The notes: generated from the letters alone by a model not told the origin. Shown: positions 53,330 to 64,000, numbered from the stretch's first letter. The stretch: DNA of 64,000 bases from Cristatella mucedo (GCA_009760855.2 WPIO01000113.1:1085001-1149000), one strand, 5' to 3'. Made by a program: numbers and translations.

Positions 53330-55135
53330 ACACTAGCTGACATGCTCGACGAGTTTGCCTCTCTGACTAGGCGCACTGTTCGCTCTCGCCCAGACGGCCT
53401 ATGGGTTGCCACAGACATTAAACTAGCTAGGTCTACTAAGCGCTAGCTTGAAAAAGCATACACAAGGTCAGGACTGACTGTCCATCGACTGGCATACGAT
53501 GACTACTGAAGATAGTAACACCTGATCCTAGAAAAATTCAAGTCAAGATTCTATAAAAACTTTGTTGAATCACACATGCACAATCCAAAATGCTGATGTC
53601 GACGATCAAACGTCTCCTTAACCGCTCCCAAGTTAGCTAATAACCTAATTCTCCCAGTGATGATCTAGTTGATCGCTTCTGTAGTTTCTTTATCCAGAAG
53701 ATAGACAAGATCAGAGAGTACATCCCTACGATAGCAGCATCCCCTGGAATGCTGTTCTTTCTACAGCTCCTTTCAAAGACACTGGAACGAGTCGTGGCAG
53801 ACCAGCTGAACTCTTATAATAATATTTCAAACCTTTCTAATAAGTTCCAGTCTGGTTTTAGAGCTAATCATTCCACAGAGTCAGCATTCCTTCGGGTGTA
53901 CAATGGCCTTCTTAGGACTGCAGGCATGGGTAGAGTATCTGCTTGTTTTGCTCGATCTTTCGGCAGCTTTTGATACTATCGATCACCAAGTCCTTCGTGA
54001 GCACCTCTCATCTCGCCTGCGCATCACTGGCACTGCTCTGCAACGGTTCAGGTCCTATATCAGTGGGAGACTCCAGAGTTTTGATGTGAATGGACAAAGA
54101 TCATCCAAGGAACCTCTGAAATATGATGATCTAGTTGATTGCTTCTCTAGTTTCTTTATCCAGAAGATAGACAAGATCGGGGAGTCCATCCCTACGATAG
54201 CAGCATCCCCTGGAATGCTGTTCTTTCTACAGCTCCTTTCAAAGACACTGGAACGAGTCGTGGCAGACCAGCTGAACTCTTATAATAATATTTCAAACCT
54301 TTCTAGTAAATTCCAGTCTGGTTTTAGAGCTAATCATTCCACAGAGTCAGCATTCTAAATGCTCTGTGCTGGGTCCTGTTCCTTTCACGGTTTATACTCT
54401 TCCTCTTGCTGATGTGATTGCCAAGCACAATCTAGGCTTTCACTTCTATACGGATGACACTCAGTTGTACCGTTGCTTTGATCCATTCCGGCCCTCCAGC
54501 AAATCAAATCCTCACAACTCCCTTGCTGCAGGTATTGATGACATCTGCACATGAATGGCAACACATTTTCTTAAGCTGAATTACGATCAAACTGACTTAC
54601 TAGCTATGGGCAAGCCAAATGTGATTCAAAAATTGGAAAGGCTAAAGCTCAAAGTTGGTTCTGCCAGCATATCTCCTGTTGCATCTGCACAAAATCTAGG
54701 TGTCATGATCCAAAGTGACCTTTCGTTAAAGGGTCACATCATCTCCAAAATCAAGTCTGCCTACTTTCAGGTACATAACATTGTTAAAATTTGGGCTAGT
54801 TTAGGCAGGGACACATCTAAGTGGGTCCATATATTTGTGAAATCACCTCTTGACTTCGGTAACTTACTGCTTGCTGGTCTACCGGCCTGTGCAATCAGGC
54901 ACTTACAGCTGGTGCGAAACTTTGCAGTTAGGCTTGTCTGTCGTGAGCGTCGTAGTTGCCACATCACACCACTTCTTATCGACTTACACTGGCTACCAGT
55001 TAAGCAAGGCATTGACTTCAAGGTTTCGTCGCTCACTTTTAGATCCCTTCATTCTTTGGCTTCAGCCTACCTATCAGATATTTCCCGCTATTAAAGCTTT
55101 ATCAAGTGTATTATTATAATTATTATTATTATTAT
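53330..55135 (+). mobile_element. LINE-A, linker to RT, with internal duplication
   Basis: Sense, about 1.8 kb. It starts in the endonuclease-RT linker (LADMLDEFASLTRRTV, GLTVHRLAYDDY), then [76 protein letters not shown] (both catalytic Asp present), LKLNYDQTDLLAMGKP, SAYFQVHNIVKIWASLGRD and HITPLLIDLHWLPVKQGIDF. It jumps from AYLSDI to the tail, so the coding end, 3' UTR and hairpin left arm are deleted. A 232-base segment occurs twice (53656-53888 and 54126-54356); the second copy replaces the GVPQG region. Not functional. Confidence 0.88.
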
Positions 55136-55277
55136 CAGATTGTTCACCCCCCTTGACATCGAACTAGTGAGCTGCTCTTTGGGCCATGAACTTGTATGTT
55201 GTATGCTGTGGCTGGTGCCGTACAGACGTGCCTCTCAATGGCTATGGAATAGGCTTGTTAGTGCTAACAATAAGTTT

Positions 55278-55362
55278 ATTAATAATAATGATACATTGTT
55301 ATAGCACCTTCAGTGAACTCAATGTCTTTTTAGGCACTTTACATTTACTGTAAAGGAAGCTT
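55278..55362 (-). mobile_element. LINE-A tail, left arm of an inverted pair
   Basis: Antisense AATAATAATGATACATTGTT, TATAGCACCTTCAGTGAACT and TTTAGGCACTTTACATTTAC. Confidence 0.8.
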
Positions 55363-55382
55363 ACATCAAGGGCAACTAACCA

Positions 55383-55460
55383 AATCTATGCAAATTTAAA
55401 GTGTTTAGAAAGAGATTGAGTTCTCTTATGGTGCTAGATCAAATGTAGTTTTATAATTAA
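55383..55460 (+). mobile_element. LINE-A tail, right arm of an inverted pair
   Basis: Sense AAAGTGTTTAGAAAGAGATT and CTCTTATGGTGCTAGATCAA. Only about 20 bases separate it from the antisense tail, so the two could fold back. Confidence 0.75.
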
Positions 55461-55681
55461 GAATGCCCAAACTACTGTTTAACAAAATAATTGACCATCC
55501 AAATTCAGACTTCCATATGCCATCGGAATGCACCACTAGGTAGTTGCTGTAGTAGTGACTGAGCTAAGATGAAGCGCACAGCTTTTGGTCACTGATCGCC
55601 TATTGGGCTTTCTGGCAGGTGCCGCCCAAGGATACGCTTTAGTAAAGTAAAATTAAACATTAGTCAGTTCAATACTATCAC

Positions 55682-55682
<1 letters not shown>
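55461..55682. other. Unassigned sequence
   Basis: Nothing recognisable. Confidence 0.4.

Positions 55683-55713
<31 letters not shown>
55683..55713. repeat. (AT)n microsatellite
   Basis: About 30 bases of perfect AT. Confidence 0.95.
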
Positions 55714-55715
<2 letters not shown>

Positions 55716-55806
55716 TGATTAATTAAAGTGAGTAAAGATGTCACTTGGCGAGATGGCGACCAGGACTTCCGAGAGTGTAATGGACCACAGGCAGTAAGTT
55801 ATAGTG

Positions 55807-55913
<107 letters not shown>

Positions 55914-56124
55914 CATCAGAAGTGGCTGTAGTGACTTTCACCACTCTTACAGACTTGCGTGCTACTGGATTCCAGCCAGAGACCTGGCTCGTGCAGTGCG
56001 GTCACCTTCCAGTCGGGCTTGTAGCTAAAATGAAAGCAACGATAGACATAGCAACACCATACAAACACTGAGGGGTGCTTCAACAAGTGTGTATTTGGCT
56101 TATGCTCGCAGTGCAACTGCTTAG

Positions 56125-56778
56125 AGCCATTTGCTAGCAGGTCTACCGGCCGGTGCAATAAGGCGCTTACATTTGGTGCAAAACACTGCAGCCAGGCTTG
56201 TCTTTTGCCACATGAAACCACTCCTCACCGACGTGCACTGGCTCCCAGTCAAGCAGCCCATCAACTCCTCAAAGTTTCTGTCACTAACTTTTTAGTTCCA
56301 TCATCCGTTGGCCCCAACTTACCTGTCACATCCACTCCCCCACCAGGCTAAGCAGTGTACCACTCGCTTTTCTGAATCTAATCGCTTACCTAAACGTCGT
56401 ATGAGCCTCAAATCTTTTGGAAACCGTGTCTTTAGTTCGTATGCTTTCAAAGCCTGGAACTCACCTCCGACTGGATTTACGACATCCCGTCTTAACAAAA
56501 TTTTAAAATATGCTAAAAATGCATCTTTTTATGACAGTATTTAGTGGGTCCCTGTGATTCATCTTTTATGCCCTCATGTGTGCTGATACTCTGCTTGCTG
56601 CCACTAACCAAACTTGAATGCTGAGCCTGTGCATGTCACCCCTAACCATGTTATTCTGGTTGTTTATTGAGCATGCTACCACTAACCATTTGATCTTGCT
56701 TCCTTTACAGCAAATGTAAAGTGCATAGGAAAAAGATTTCGTGAAATCGCTTTTCAAATGTATTAATACTATTAATAT
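56125..56778 (+). mobile_element. LINE-A C-terminal half and 3' end
   Basis: Sense. LLAGLPAGAIRRLHLVQNTA-like start, LLTDVHWLPVKQ-like, MSLKSFGNRVFSSYAFKAWN, a broken coding end, 3' UTR and a decayed hairpin (AAAGTGCATAGGAAAAAGAT ... AAATCGCTTTTCAAATG). The tail is (ATT)-like but short. Confidence 0.85.
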
Positions 56779-56964
56779 GCTCCCCTGCATCAGCGTTCCC
56801 TCTGCCCTTGCCAGTCGGCTGGCCTGGCCTCCCTGACAAGGGCTGCTACGAAACCTCAAGGGTGAGCACGGCCCATCAAGGGCAGGCTAATCTACGTCAT
56901 GGTCGGGCCAGCTTGCAGCTGATGAGCACCGACAGTTAGACTGCCATAGCCCAGAAGGTAAGGT

Positions 56965-57230
56965 GAATCTCCGGCTGTTATTTCCACAAAGCCACAAAGA
57001 ACATGTAGGCGTTACGCAGGAGAGTTTTCGAAATCCCATTCAAAGCCTAAACGGCTTTCGGTACGTTTTCGCTAGCCAACAGATTTCATCTCACACACCA
57101 AAGAGAGAGTGAAAAGCCTAGCAGAGTCGGGAGGGCAATTGAGATAGTAAGTAGCATGGGCGTAGCAGCTCAGGTCGGCTGGAAAGGATGTGCCATAGTT
57201 GGCAACAGTAGAGTAGATGTCATTGAACTT
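56965..57230 (-). mobile_element. LINE-B 3' end fragment
   Basis: Antisense. TTTCCACAAAGCCACAAAGA, GGCGTTACGCAGGAGAGTTT, AACGGCTTTCGGTACG and AGTAAGTAGCATGGGCGTAG follow LINE-B order. It is cut where the next LINE-A begins. Confidence 0.8.
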
Positions 57231-57234
57231 TAGC

Positions 57235-59005
57235 AACTACCGTTAAGGCTCCCTTCTACTGTTCCTTTCAAGGAACCTGGCACGAGTCGTGGCGCACCAG
57301 CTGAACTCTTATCTTAAAACTGCAAACCTTTCCAGTCTGGTTTCAGAGCTAATCACTCCACAGAGTCAGCATTCCTTCGGGTGTATAACGACCGACTTAG
57401 GAATGCAGATATGGGTAGAGTATCTCTGCTTGTTTTGCTCTATCTTTTGTCAGCTTTGATACTATCGATCACCAAATCCATCTTGAGCGCCTCTCATCTC
57501 GCCTGGGAGTTACTGGCACTGCATTGCAATGGTTCAGGTCCTATCTCAGCGGGAGACTCCATAGTATTGATGTGAATGGACAAAGATCATCCGAGGAACC
57601 TCTGAAATATGGGGTGCCACAGGGCTCTGTGCTTGGCCCTGTTCTTTTCACGATTTAAACTCTTCCTCTTGCCTATGTGATTGCCATGCACAATCTTGGC
57701 TTTCACTTCTATGCCTATTTGTGAATTTATTCAGTCATTGTTACTAATTGCAGGTGAGCCATGATGGCACACTAGGTAAGGTAGTTGCTTTTCACGACCA
57801 CGGCCTGAGGTGGGTTCGATTCCTGCCGTGGGTAATCCTTTATCGCTGCTGCAAGCCATGTTGAGAGTCGTAAAGGTTCTTCTGTTGCTATACAAAAGAG
57901 GCTGTTTAATCAGCTAGTATTTTTGTATGTGGGTGACACTCAGCTGTACCTATGCTTTGATCCCTCCCAGCCCTTGAATTCTCTCAACTCCCTGCTGCAT
58001 GTTTTGATGACACATGCACATGTATGACAGCAAAGTTTCCTAAATTCAATGACGATAGAACCAGTTTACTAGTTACGGGCAAATCAAGTGCGATTCAGAA
58101 ATTGGAAAGGCTAAAGCTCAAAATCGGCTCTGCCAGCGTATCTCCTGCTGAATGTGCATGAAATATAGGTTTCATGATCCAAAGTGACCTTTCGTTAGAC
58201 GACCACTTCAACTCCACAATCAAGTCTGCCTACTTTCAGCTACATAACATTGCTAAAATTCGGGCTTATTTAGACAGGTATACCACATCTAAGTTGGCCC
58301 ATGCATTTGTGACATTGCGTCTTGACTTCTGTAATTCACTGCTTGCTGGTCTACAGCCTGTGCAATCACTGGTGCAAAACTCTGCATTTAGGCTTGTCTG
58401 TCGTGATCGTTGCAGTTGCCACATCACACCACTTCTCACCGACCTGCACAGGCTTGCAGTTAAGCAACGCATCGACTTCAAGGTTTTGTCCCCCACTTTT
58501 AGGTCACTTCATTAGATCTACTGCCGCACCAAGGCTAAGCATCGTATAACCAGCTTTTCGGAATCTAACTGTTTATCTGTACCTCCTATAAACCTCAAAT
58601 CCTTTGGAGACCGTGCATTTAGTTCGTGTGCTTGAACTCACTCCCAACTTGCGTTTAGACATCCCCTGACTTGACCATATTAATTAAGAAGCTAAAAAAG
58701 CACATATTTATCACAGTATTTAGTCGGTCCTATGATTCGAACTTTATGTGTTTGGGCGTGCTGACACTGTGCATGCTGCCACTAACCACACTTGCATGCT
58801 GACCCTGAGCACGGCACCCCTAATCATGTTATACTGGTTGTTTATTGAGCATACTATCGCTAACCATTCGATCGTGTTTCCTGTGCAGCAAATGTAAGCA
58901 AATGTAAATGCAAAGCAAATGTAAATGTAATGTAATGCAATGCCTAGAAATAGATTGAGTTCTCTGAGGGCACTTAATCAAGTGTATTATCATTATTATT
59001 AATCA
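57235..59005 (+). mobile_element. LINE-A, RT to tail, with nested SINE-2
   Basis: Sense. LARVVAHQLNSYLKT-like, [19 protein letters not shown], then frameshifted HQIHLERLSSRLGVTGTALQ, RSYLSGRLHSIDVNGQRSSE, YGVPQGSVLGPVLFTI, the catalytic region split by SINE-2 at 57753, PSQPLNSLNSLLHV-like, SDLSLDDHFNSTIKSAYFQL, LDRYTTSKLAHAFVTLRLDF and HITPLLTDLH. 3' UTR, hairpin and (ATT) tail end near 59005. A small ATGTAAATG expansion lies just before the hairpin. This copy retains the YGVPQG motif missing from the copy at 53.3 kb. Confidence 0.9.
57753..57926 (+). mobile_element. SINE-2 nested in LINE-A RT
   Basis: GTGAGCCATGATGGCACACT, GGGTTCGATTCCTGCCGTGG (B box) and AAGAGGCTGTTTAATCAGCT. It splits the RT catalytic block: FHFYA is upstream and GDTQLYLCFD downstream. 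About 38 bases before the SINE head (57714-57752) are not LINE-A and came with the insertion or preceded it. Confidence 0.85.
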
Positions 59006-59009
59006 ATCA

Positions 59010-59225
59010 GAGTTGGTAAAGTGAGTTCCATAGTCCAGCACCTGTAGAGCAAACGCCTGCGCTGCCAACAGGTCTTTAAGTCAAGGAATGGAATAGCTAA
59101 TTAATCGTCCATATAGGACCTGGGAGCATGAGGAGGCTGAAACTTGTGCAGCAATTTAGCTAGGTATGAAGGAGCCAAGCCACGGCCTTGGCCTTGTGGG
59201 CCAGCGTGAGAACTGTGCTCTGTTC
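59010..59225 (-). mobile_element. LINE-B C-terminal fragment
   Basis: Antisense. AGTGAGTTCCATAGTCCAGC, GGTCTTTAAGTCAAGGAATG, GCAGCAATTTAGCTAGGTAT and CTTGTGGGCCAGCGTGAGAA are LINE-B in order. Both ends are truncated. Confidence 0.8.
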
Positions 59226-59264
59226 ACTGGCTGGCGATCTCCCCTCGGCTGCCACTGATCATCG

Positions 59265-59815
59265 ACATCATCGTGTATCGAGGTCATCGATACTCTGATC
59301 GTCGAGCGTTCCTCGAGCGCCTATCCATCTCGCCTGGACATTACAGGTACTACACTGCTTCTGTCTAGATCCTATCTTGATGAGCGATTTCAAAGTGTCA
59401 ACCTCAACTGATATACACGGAGCTTTAAATTATGATAGATACTACCCTGGATTCAATTATCGGTTCACTTGCATTCGCAACTCATTCTCGCACTCTTGCT
59501 GATGCAGTTTCTGAGCACAGCCTAGACTTTGATTCGCATGCAGACGATGTGAAATCCGCCTGCACTTGAATCCCCCAAAGGCTCTCCAGCACTTCATTAT
59601 CTCCTTTTCAGCCTACAATGCTGGCATTGGCATTTAGACGGCAGCAAACGTTCTCGAATTGAATGACGATAAATTCAACTTACTAGTTATGGGCTAACCC
59701 TGTGCCACTCCCAAAGGTAAAGGCCAATTATCCTTGCGATGGGCTCGGTAGGCCAACCTCCTGTAGTGCCTGCACGAAATCTGGGCATCCTGCTTCGATA
59801 GTGACTTTCACCGGT
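59265..59815 (+). mobile_element. LINE-A-type RT remnant, strongly diverged
   Basis: Sense. DTLIVERSSSAYPSRLDI-like start and SYLDERFQSVNLN, then HADDVKSACT (catalytic DD visible) and FSNDDKFNLLVMG-like blocks in RT order, with many frameshifts. More diverged than most LINE-A and possibly a sister family. Confidence 0.6.
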
Positions 59816-59821
59816 TTACCA

Positions 59822-59875
59822 CATAATAATAACAATAAAAATACATTTGATATTTTGATATATCACCCTCGGAGA

Positions 59876-59970
<95 letters not shown>

Positions 59971-61975
59971 ATCTAGGCACTTTACATTTGCTACAATGGA
60001 AGCATGATCAAATGGCTAGTGGCAGCATGCTCAATAAACAGCGAGAATAACCTGGTTAGGGGTCACATGCACAAGGTCGGCATGCAAGTATGGTTAGTGG
60101 AGGCATGCACAGTGTCAACGCCCATAAGAACATAAAGGATGAATCACAGGGACCCACTAAATGCTGTGATAAATGGATGCATTTTTAGTTTCTTTTTAAA
60201 TGTGGACAAGTCAAGGAGATGTCATGAAGCAAATCGGGAGTGAGTTTTGGGTATCGGGGGCATACGAACTAAAGGCACGGTCGCCAAAAGATTTGAGATT
60301 TGCACGAAGTATGGCTAAGCTGATGGATTCCGAAAAGCAGTGGTACGATGCTTAGCCTGGTGAGGTAGTAGATCTGATAGGTAGGATGGAGCCAAAGAAT
60401 GAAGGAATCCAAAGTAAGGGATAAAACCTTGAAGTCGATGCGCTGCTTGACTGGGAGGCAGTGCAGGTCGGTGAGAAGCTGTGTGATGTGGCAGCTGCGA
60501 CACTCAGGACTAACAAGCCAAGCTGCAGAGTTTTGCACGAGCTGTAAGCACCTGATTGCCCATACCGGTAGACCAGCAAGCAGTAAGTTACAGGCTGGAT
60601 GTCACGAATGCATGGATCAACTTGGATGTGGTATCCCTGTCTAAACAAGCCCGAATTTTAGCAATGTTATGAAGTTGAAATAATTCAGACTTGATTGTGG
60701 AGCTGATGTAGTCGTCTAACGAAAGGTCACTATGGATCATGACACCTAGATTTCGTGCAGATTCAACAGGAGATATGAGGCCGAGTTAATTTTGAGCTTT
60801 AGCCTTTTCAATTTCTGAATCACACTTGGTTTACCCATAGCTAGTAAGTTGGTGTTTGCCATCATTCAATTTAAGAAACTTTGCTGCCATCCATGAGCGA
60901 ATGTCATCAATACATGTAGCAGAGGAGTTGAGAAAATTCGACATGCTCGAGGGCTGACAGGGATCCGAGCAAAGGTACAACTGAGTGTCATTTGCATAGA
61001 AGTGAAAGCCTAGATTGTGCTCGGCAATCGCATTGGCAAGAGGGAGAGTATAAACCATGAAAAGAACGAGACCAAGCACAGACCCCTGAGGTACTCCATA
61101 CTTCAAGGTTACTCGGATGATCTTTGTCCATTTATATCCTTACTCTGGAGTCTCCAACTGAGATAGGATCTGTCTGAACCATTTCAGTGCAGTGCCAGGG
61201 ATGCCCAGGCGAGATGCAAGGCACCAGAAGGGTTTGGTGATCAAAAGCTGACGAAAGATCGAGCAAAAAATGCAGAGATATTCTACATAAGTATGCATTA
61301 CCAAGTACATCGTTGTATACCAGAAGTAATCCTGACTCTTCGGGTTGATTATCTCTAAAACCAGACTGGAACTTACTAGCAAGGTTTGAAGTTTCAATGT
61401 GAGTTTAGCTGGTCGGCCACTACCTGTTCCAGTGGCTTTTATAGGAACGGTGGTTGGGAGGCTGGACAGAAGTTGCTTAAGTTCTCTTGGTGTAGTGTAG
61501 CTTTCTTGAATAATGGGCTGACTACAGTCTTTTTGAAAGGCTTTGGGACATGACCAGAGGCTAATGACATATTTATGTGTTATTTATGCATGGAAGCAGC
61601 AGATCAATGCATCGTAGAAGCAGGACAGCGGGAATAGGGATGCACAGGACTAGTTGTCTTCTCTAATTGGTATATGAACTTTAGGACGAGGTCACTAGTG
61701 ACTTCCTTGAATGTACATATTGAGGTGCTGCATGGAATTGAGGGACAGGATTCCAGGGTGGATACTGTCATCCTTGGTATGGAATCCTTGATCTTGTCTA
61801 TCCTGTCCACAAAGAAGCTAGAGAAGCGATCGGCTAGTTCATCACAGGGATCGCTAGGTAAGGAGCTAACCTGGGAGTGGTTAAGGAGGTGGTTGATCAT
61901 CTACATCAGCATTTTCATATCATCGGAACTCTTTCGGTACAGCAGAGCTGCGGAGGTTGTTAAGTCACAGTAGGA
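59822..61975 (-). mobile_element. LINE-A, longest copy (linker, RT, 3' UTR, tail)
   Basis: Antisense, about 2.15 kb. Sense order: SNLLNHSQVSS-like, DELADRFSSFFVDRIDKIKD, TFKEVTSDLVLKFIYQLEKT, KPFKKTVVSPL-like, [12 protein letters not shown]-like, RT core, KYGVPQGSVLGLVLFMVYTL, HFYANDTQLYLCSDP (YAND, first Asp lost), DDIRSWMAAKFLKLND, C-terminal HITQLLTDLHCLPVKQRIDF, 3' UTR and tail. Frameshifts separate several blocks. The hairpin loop holds a large CT expansion. The endonuclease domain is missing. Best template for ordering LINE-A blocks. Confidence 0.92.
59880..59970. repeat. (CT)n expansion inside LINE-A hairpin
   Basis: About 85 bases of CT between GATTTCATT and ATCTAGGCACTTTACATTTG, exactly where other LINE-A copies have the short loop AATCTCTCTCTAGG. 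Confidence 0.93.
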
Positions 61976-62005
61976 CCATACAGAGATCGTATATTATAAG
62001 TATCT

Positions 62006-62180
62006 TTAGGCCGTATTGCCACACTTAGTAAGACGGTCGCTTTTCATAACCTCGGTCCTGAGATTGTAGGTTCGAATCCTACAGTAGGCGATCCTATATT
62101 GCCACATCAAGATGTGGCCATAATGGTAAAGGCTCTTCTGTCGCTAAACAAAGGGGCTGCAGAATCAGCTAGCATTTTTT
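62006..62180 (+). mobile_element. SINE-2 copy
   Basis: GTAAGACGGTCGCTTTTCAT, GTAGGTTCGAATCCTACAG (perfect B-box core GGTTCGAATCC), GGTAAAGGCTCTTCTGTCGC and GGGGCTGCAGAATCAGCTAG. The best B box of the family. Confidence 0.85.
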
Positions 62181-62762
62181 GAAACGAATTTTTTCATTGT
62201 CACTACTGCAGAGCAAAGTGAGAAGAGGCATTTATTTCGTGCGGGCTTAGTTCTCTGCCCCAGTGACTCCACATCGCATGGTACGCCTACCTCCGGCATG
62301 TACTGTTTAGCCGTGGCACCTCCGTCGGCAGAGCGTGCCTAGCGTCTCTGCGGTCGTTGAGCAGCAACGCCTCAGCGGGATCATCGTTTCAGCCGAAGCA
62401 GCTGCCGAAGCAGCTGCCGAAGCTGCACCGTCGGGCTTTTTCGTATGAGGCTGAGACCGGAAAGGATTCGATTTCTTAGGCTGCGCTCACTGCAGCCACC
62501 CCTTTCCCCGGACTGTTAGGGATCCCGGTTGCTGCGGTAGCTGGGCTCCCTGCAGGCGGAACACTCGCCGGAAGGAGCTTGAATTGTTTGCCAGCCAGGC
62601 GGTGAGCCAGGGTGGAACAGGATGTGGGCGTGCCTTGCGGTGGGTGTGGTTTAAGTTGGGTTGGGAAGGCGGGACCAGAAGCCGGTTTCAGGCTGGGCAG
62701 GAGCAGACGCGAATTAATGGCAGCTCCCTGAACCGAAGCCTTGGCCCAGTCCACGACTACAA
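62181..62762. other. Unassigned GC-rich sequence
   Basis: A 15-base direct repeat of CGAAGCAGCTGCCGA occurs near 62395-62420. A minus-strand open frame of 92 codons (62754-62476), rich in Pro, Ala and Ser, is not recognisable. No gene claimed. Confidence 0.35.
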
Positions 62763-62930
62763 CTCGCAGGGTGCCGCGCTAAGGTGGTCGCACTTCGTGA
62801 CCCGAATGACGCAGGTTCGAGTCTAATTACGGGCAATTTCTCTTTGCCGCTGCAAGCGTGGGGCGAGGTGAAGGCCGCCAAGGCTCGCCTGGCGCTGCAT
62901 AGGACGTGGCAGATGAATCGAATAATCTTG
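62763..62930 (+). mobile_element. SINE-2-related copy, diverged
   Basis: GCGCTAAGGTGGTCGCACTT, GACGCAGGTTCGAGTCTAAT (B box) and TTTGCCGCTGCAAGCGTGG, then a tail that differs from other SINE-2 copies (GGCAGATGAATCGAATAATC). Possibly a subfamily. Confidence 0.6.
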
Positions 62931-63157
62931 ATTAATTTAATCGCTATAATTGGCAGTCCACTATTTTGAGATCGCTCGTGCCGTGAAATTTGGCTAATTC
63001 ACTCTCGGCCCTGTGTGCTATGCGGTCGCATGCGAGCTCAGCGCTGCAGCCAATATGATCGAAGTTATTCGCAGGATCCCCTGACGCAACCAGTCTCTCT
63101 AGGGCTACCACATTCCTTAGTCGATGCCTCGTAGGATTACATATAGGTTTTTATATA

Positions 63158-63297
63158 GCCGAGCTGGTTTGGTCCAGCGGATAAGGTGCTCGCCCCGACC
63201 AAGTACTGGCTGAGGTCGTGGGCTCGAGCCCCGAGGCATATGTGAAGCGCCTGAATAGAGATTAAGTTCTCTTGGGGCGCTATATAAATGAATTATA

Positions 63298-63303
<6 letters not shown>
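63158..63303 (+). mobile_element. SINE-1, best-preserved copy
   Basis: GCCGAGCTGGTTTGGTCCAG, GGATAAGGTGCTCGCCCCGA, GTGGGCTCGAGCCCCGAGGC (B box), GAAGCGCCTGAATAGAGATT and TTGGGGCGCTATATAAATGA. Its AT-rich 3' end grades directly into an AT microsatellite. Confidence 0.9.

Positions 63304-63359
<56 letters not shown>
63304..63359. repeat. (AT)n microsatellite at SINE-1 tail
   Basis: About 55 bases of AT continuous with the SINE-1 tail TATATAATTATATATA, so it probably grew from that tail. Confidence 0.93.
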
Positions 63360-63361
<2 letters not shown>

Positions 63362-63491
63362 TATAGAGGACTACGGAGGCTGTGCTGTAGGATTATATAA
63401 GTGCTGCTAATCAAATGTGCAACTCCACCTGCAATTCGCTTCCATCCCTAGTAGCTGACAAACAGCGAATGCAAGTCACGCCTGCTTCTGT

Positions 63492-63628
<137 letters not shown>

Positions 63629-64000
63629 CTGTCTCTCTCCCACTGCGTCCAATTCTAGTGCCACCACATTCCGCCCGGGTGCGTCGGGAAAGCATCGACG
63701 CATAGCGAGGGATACTCGTCTGCGGAGCACAAACCGTGGCCGTCTTCACTAGACGCGGTCACGTCAGCTCCAATCGCATAGCGGTCGGACCAGTCGCAGC
63801 GGTCGGCTCGTTGACCGCCACTATGTGCGGTAAGAGAAGCGACTGCCGATGAATCCGAGGACACTAGAGGCAAGCTACAAATCTTCGATAACCGCCGAAT
63901 CGCCGCATTCAGTAGGGACGTTACAGCCAATACGCTGTGGTGAGCCTCCATGTGAAATGGCTAGGGCGGCATCTGGAAGCACTTGAAGCGCCATCTTGGA
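63629..64000. other. Unassigned sequence to window end
   Basis: A minus-strand open frame (63951-63655, starts MEAHHSVLAVTSLL) spans 98 codons but resembles nothing known and has no supporting splice or context evidence. Confidence 0.35.

Noticed and set aside
62476-62754. Pro/Ala-rich 92-codon minus-strand open frame
   Set aside because: Low complexity and GC-rich, with no recognised domain and no splice evidence.

Overview
This window looks like intergenic or intronic sequence of an invertebrate animal genome. It has no operon-like coding, its genes are split by GT-AG introns, it carries one classical C2H2 zinc-finger exon, and it is dominated by non-LTR retrotransposons, tRNA-derived SINEs, Ty3/Gypsy remnants and long microsatellites. 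The species cannot be read from the sequence. A lophotrochozoan or flatworm would fit, but this is a guess. I see no rRNA, no intact tRNA gene and no CRISPR array.

Repeat names used here are mine. LINE-A is a CR1/L2-type non-LTR element whose 3' UTR ends in a small hairpin (AAGCGCCTAG ... AGGGCGCTTTATCAAG) followed by (ATT)n. LINE-B is a related element whose 3' end is a CTGTGAGTGCGCTATACAAA block, an ACTTTGTGGAGTTAC block and a short (ACATT)n tail. SINE-1 has a tRNA-like head fused to a LINE-A-like hairpin tail. SINE-2 has a different tRNA-like head and a tail ending AGAGGCTGTTTAATCAGC. LTR-C is a 730-bp solo LTR. D, E, F and G are anonymous repeats present as pairs. About forty LINE pieces cover roughly 40 percent of the window. 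Nearly all are 5'-truncated and degenerate, and several are nested in one another in both orders.

Layout: 0-12 kb is mostly LINE-A/LINE-B debris with SINEs. At 12.5-13.4 kb (minus) lies the best host gene candidate, a two-exon predicted membrane glycoprotein. At 13.5-17 kb are an LTR-C copy and a GC-rich stretch of composite repeat G. From 17-26 kb there are purine-rich microsatellites, CTG repeats, LINE tails and an endonuclease-domain LINE remnant. From 26-34 kb there is a second copy of repeat G, long unassigned sequence and a C2H2 zinc-finger exon joined to LINE-A sequence at 31.4 kb. From 34-46 kb there are LINE-B, a terminal-inverted-repeat element with TTTAGGG-like repeats, two Ty3/Gypsy pol remnants and the second LTR-C. 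At 51.2-51.9 kb (minus) there is a coding exon split by two LINE-A tails, partly duplicated in tandem at its splice donor. From 53-62 kb are the longest LINE-A copies, and from 62-64 kb SINEs and microsatellites.

Nothing here forms a pathway. The genes are isolated exons in a repeat-rich landscape, and the interest lies in how the repeats have shaped them.
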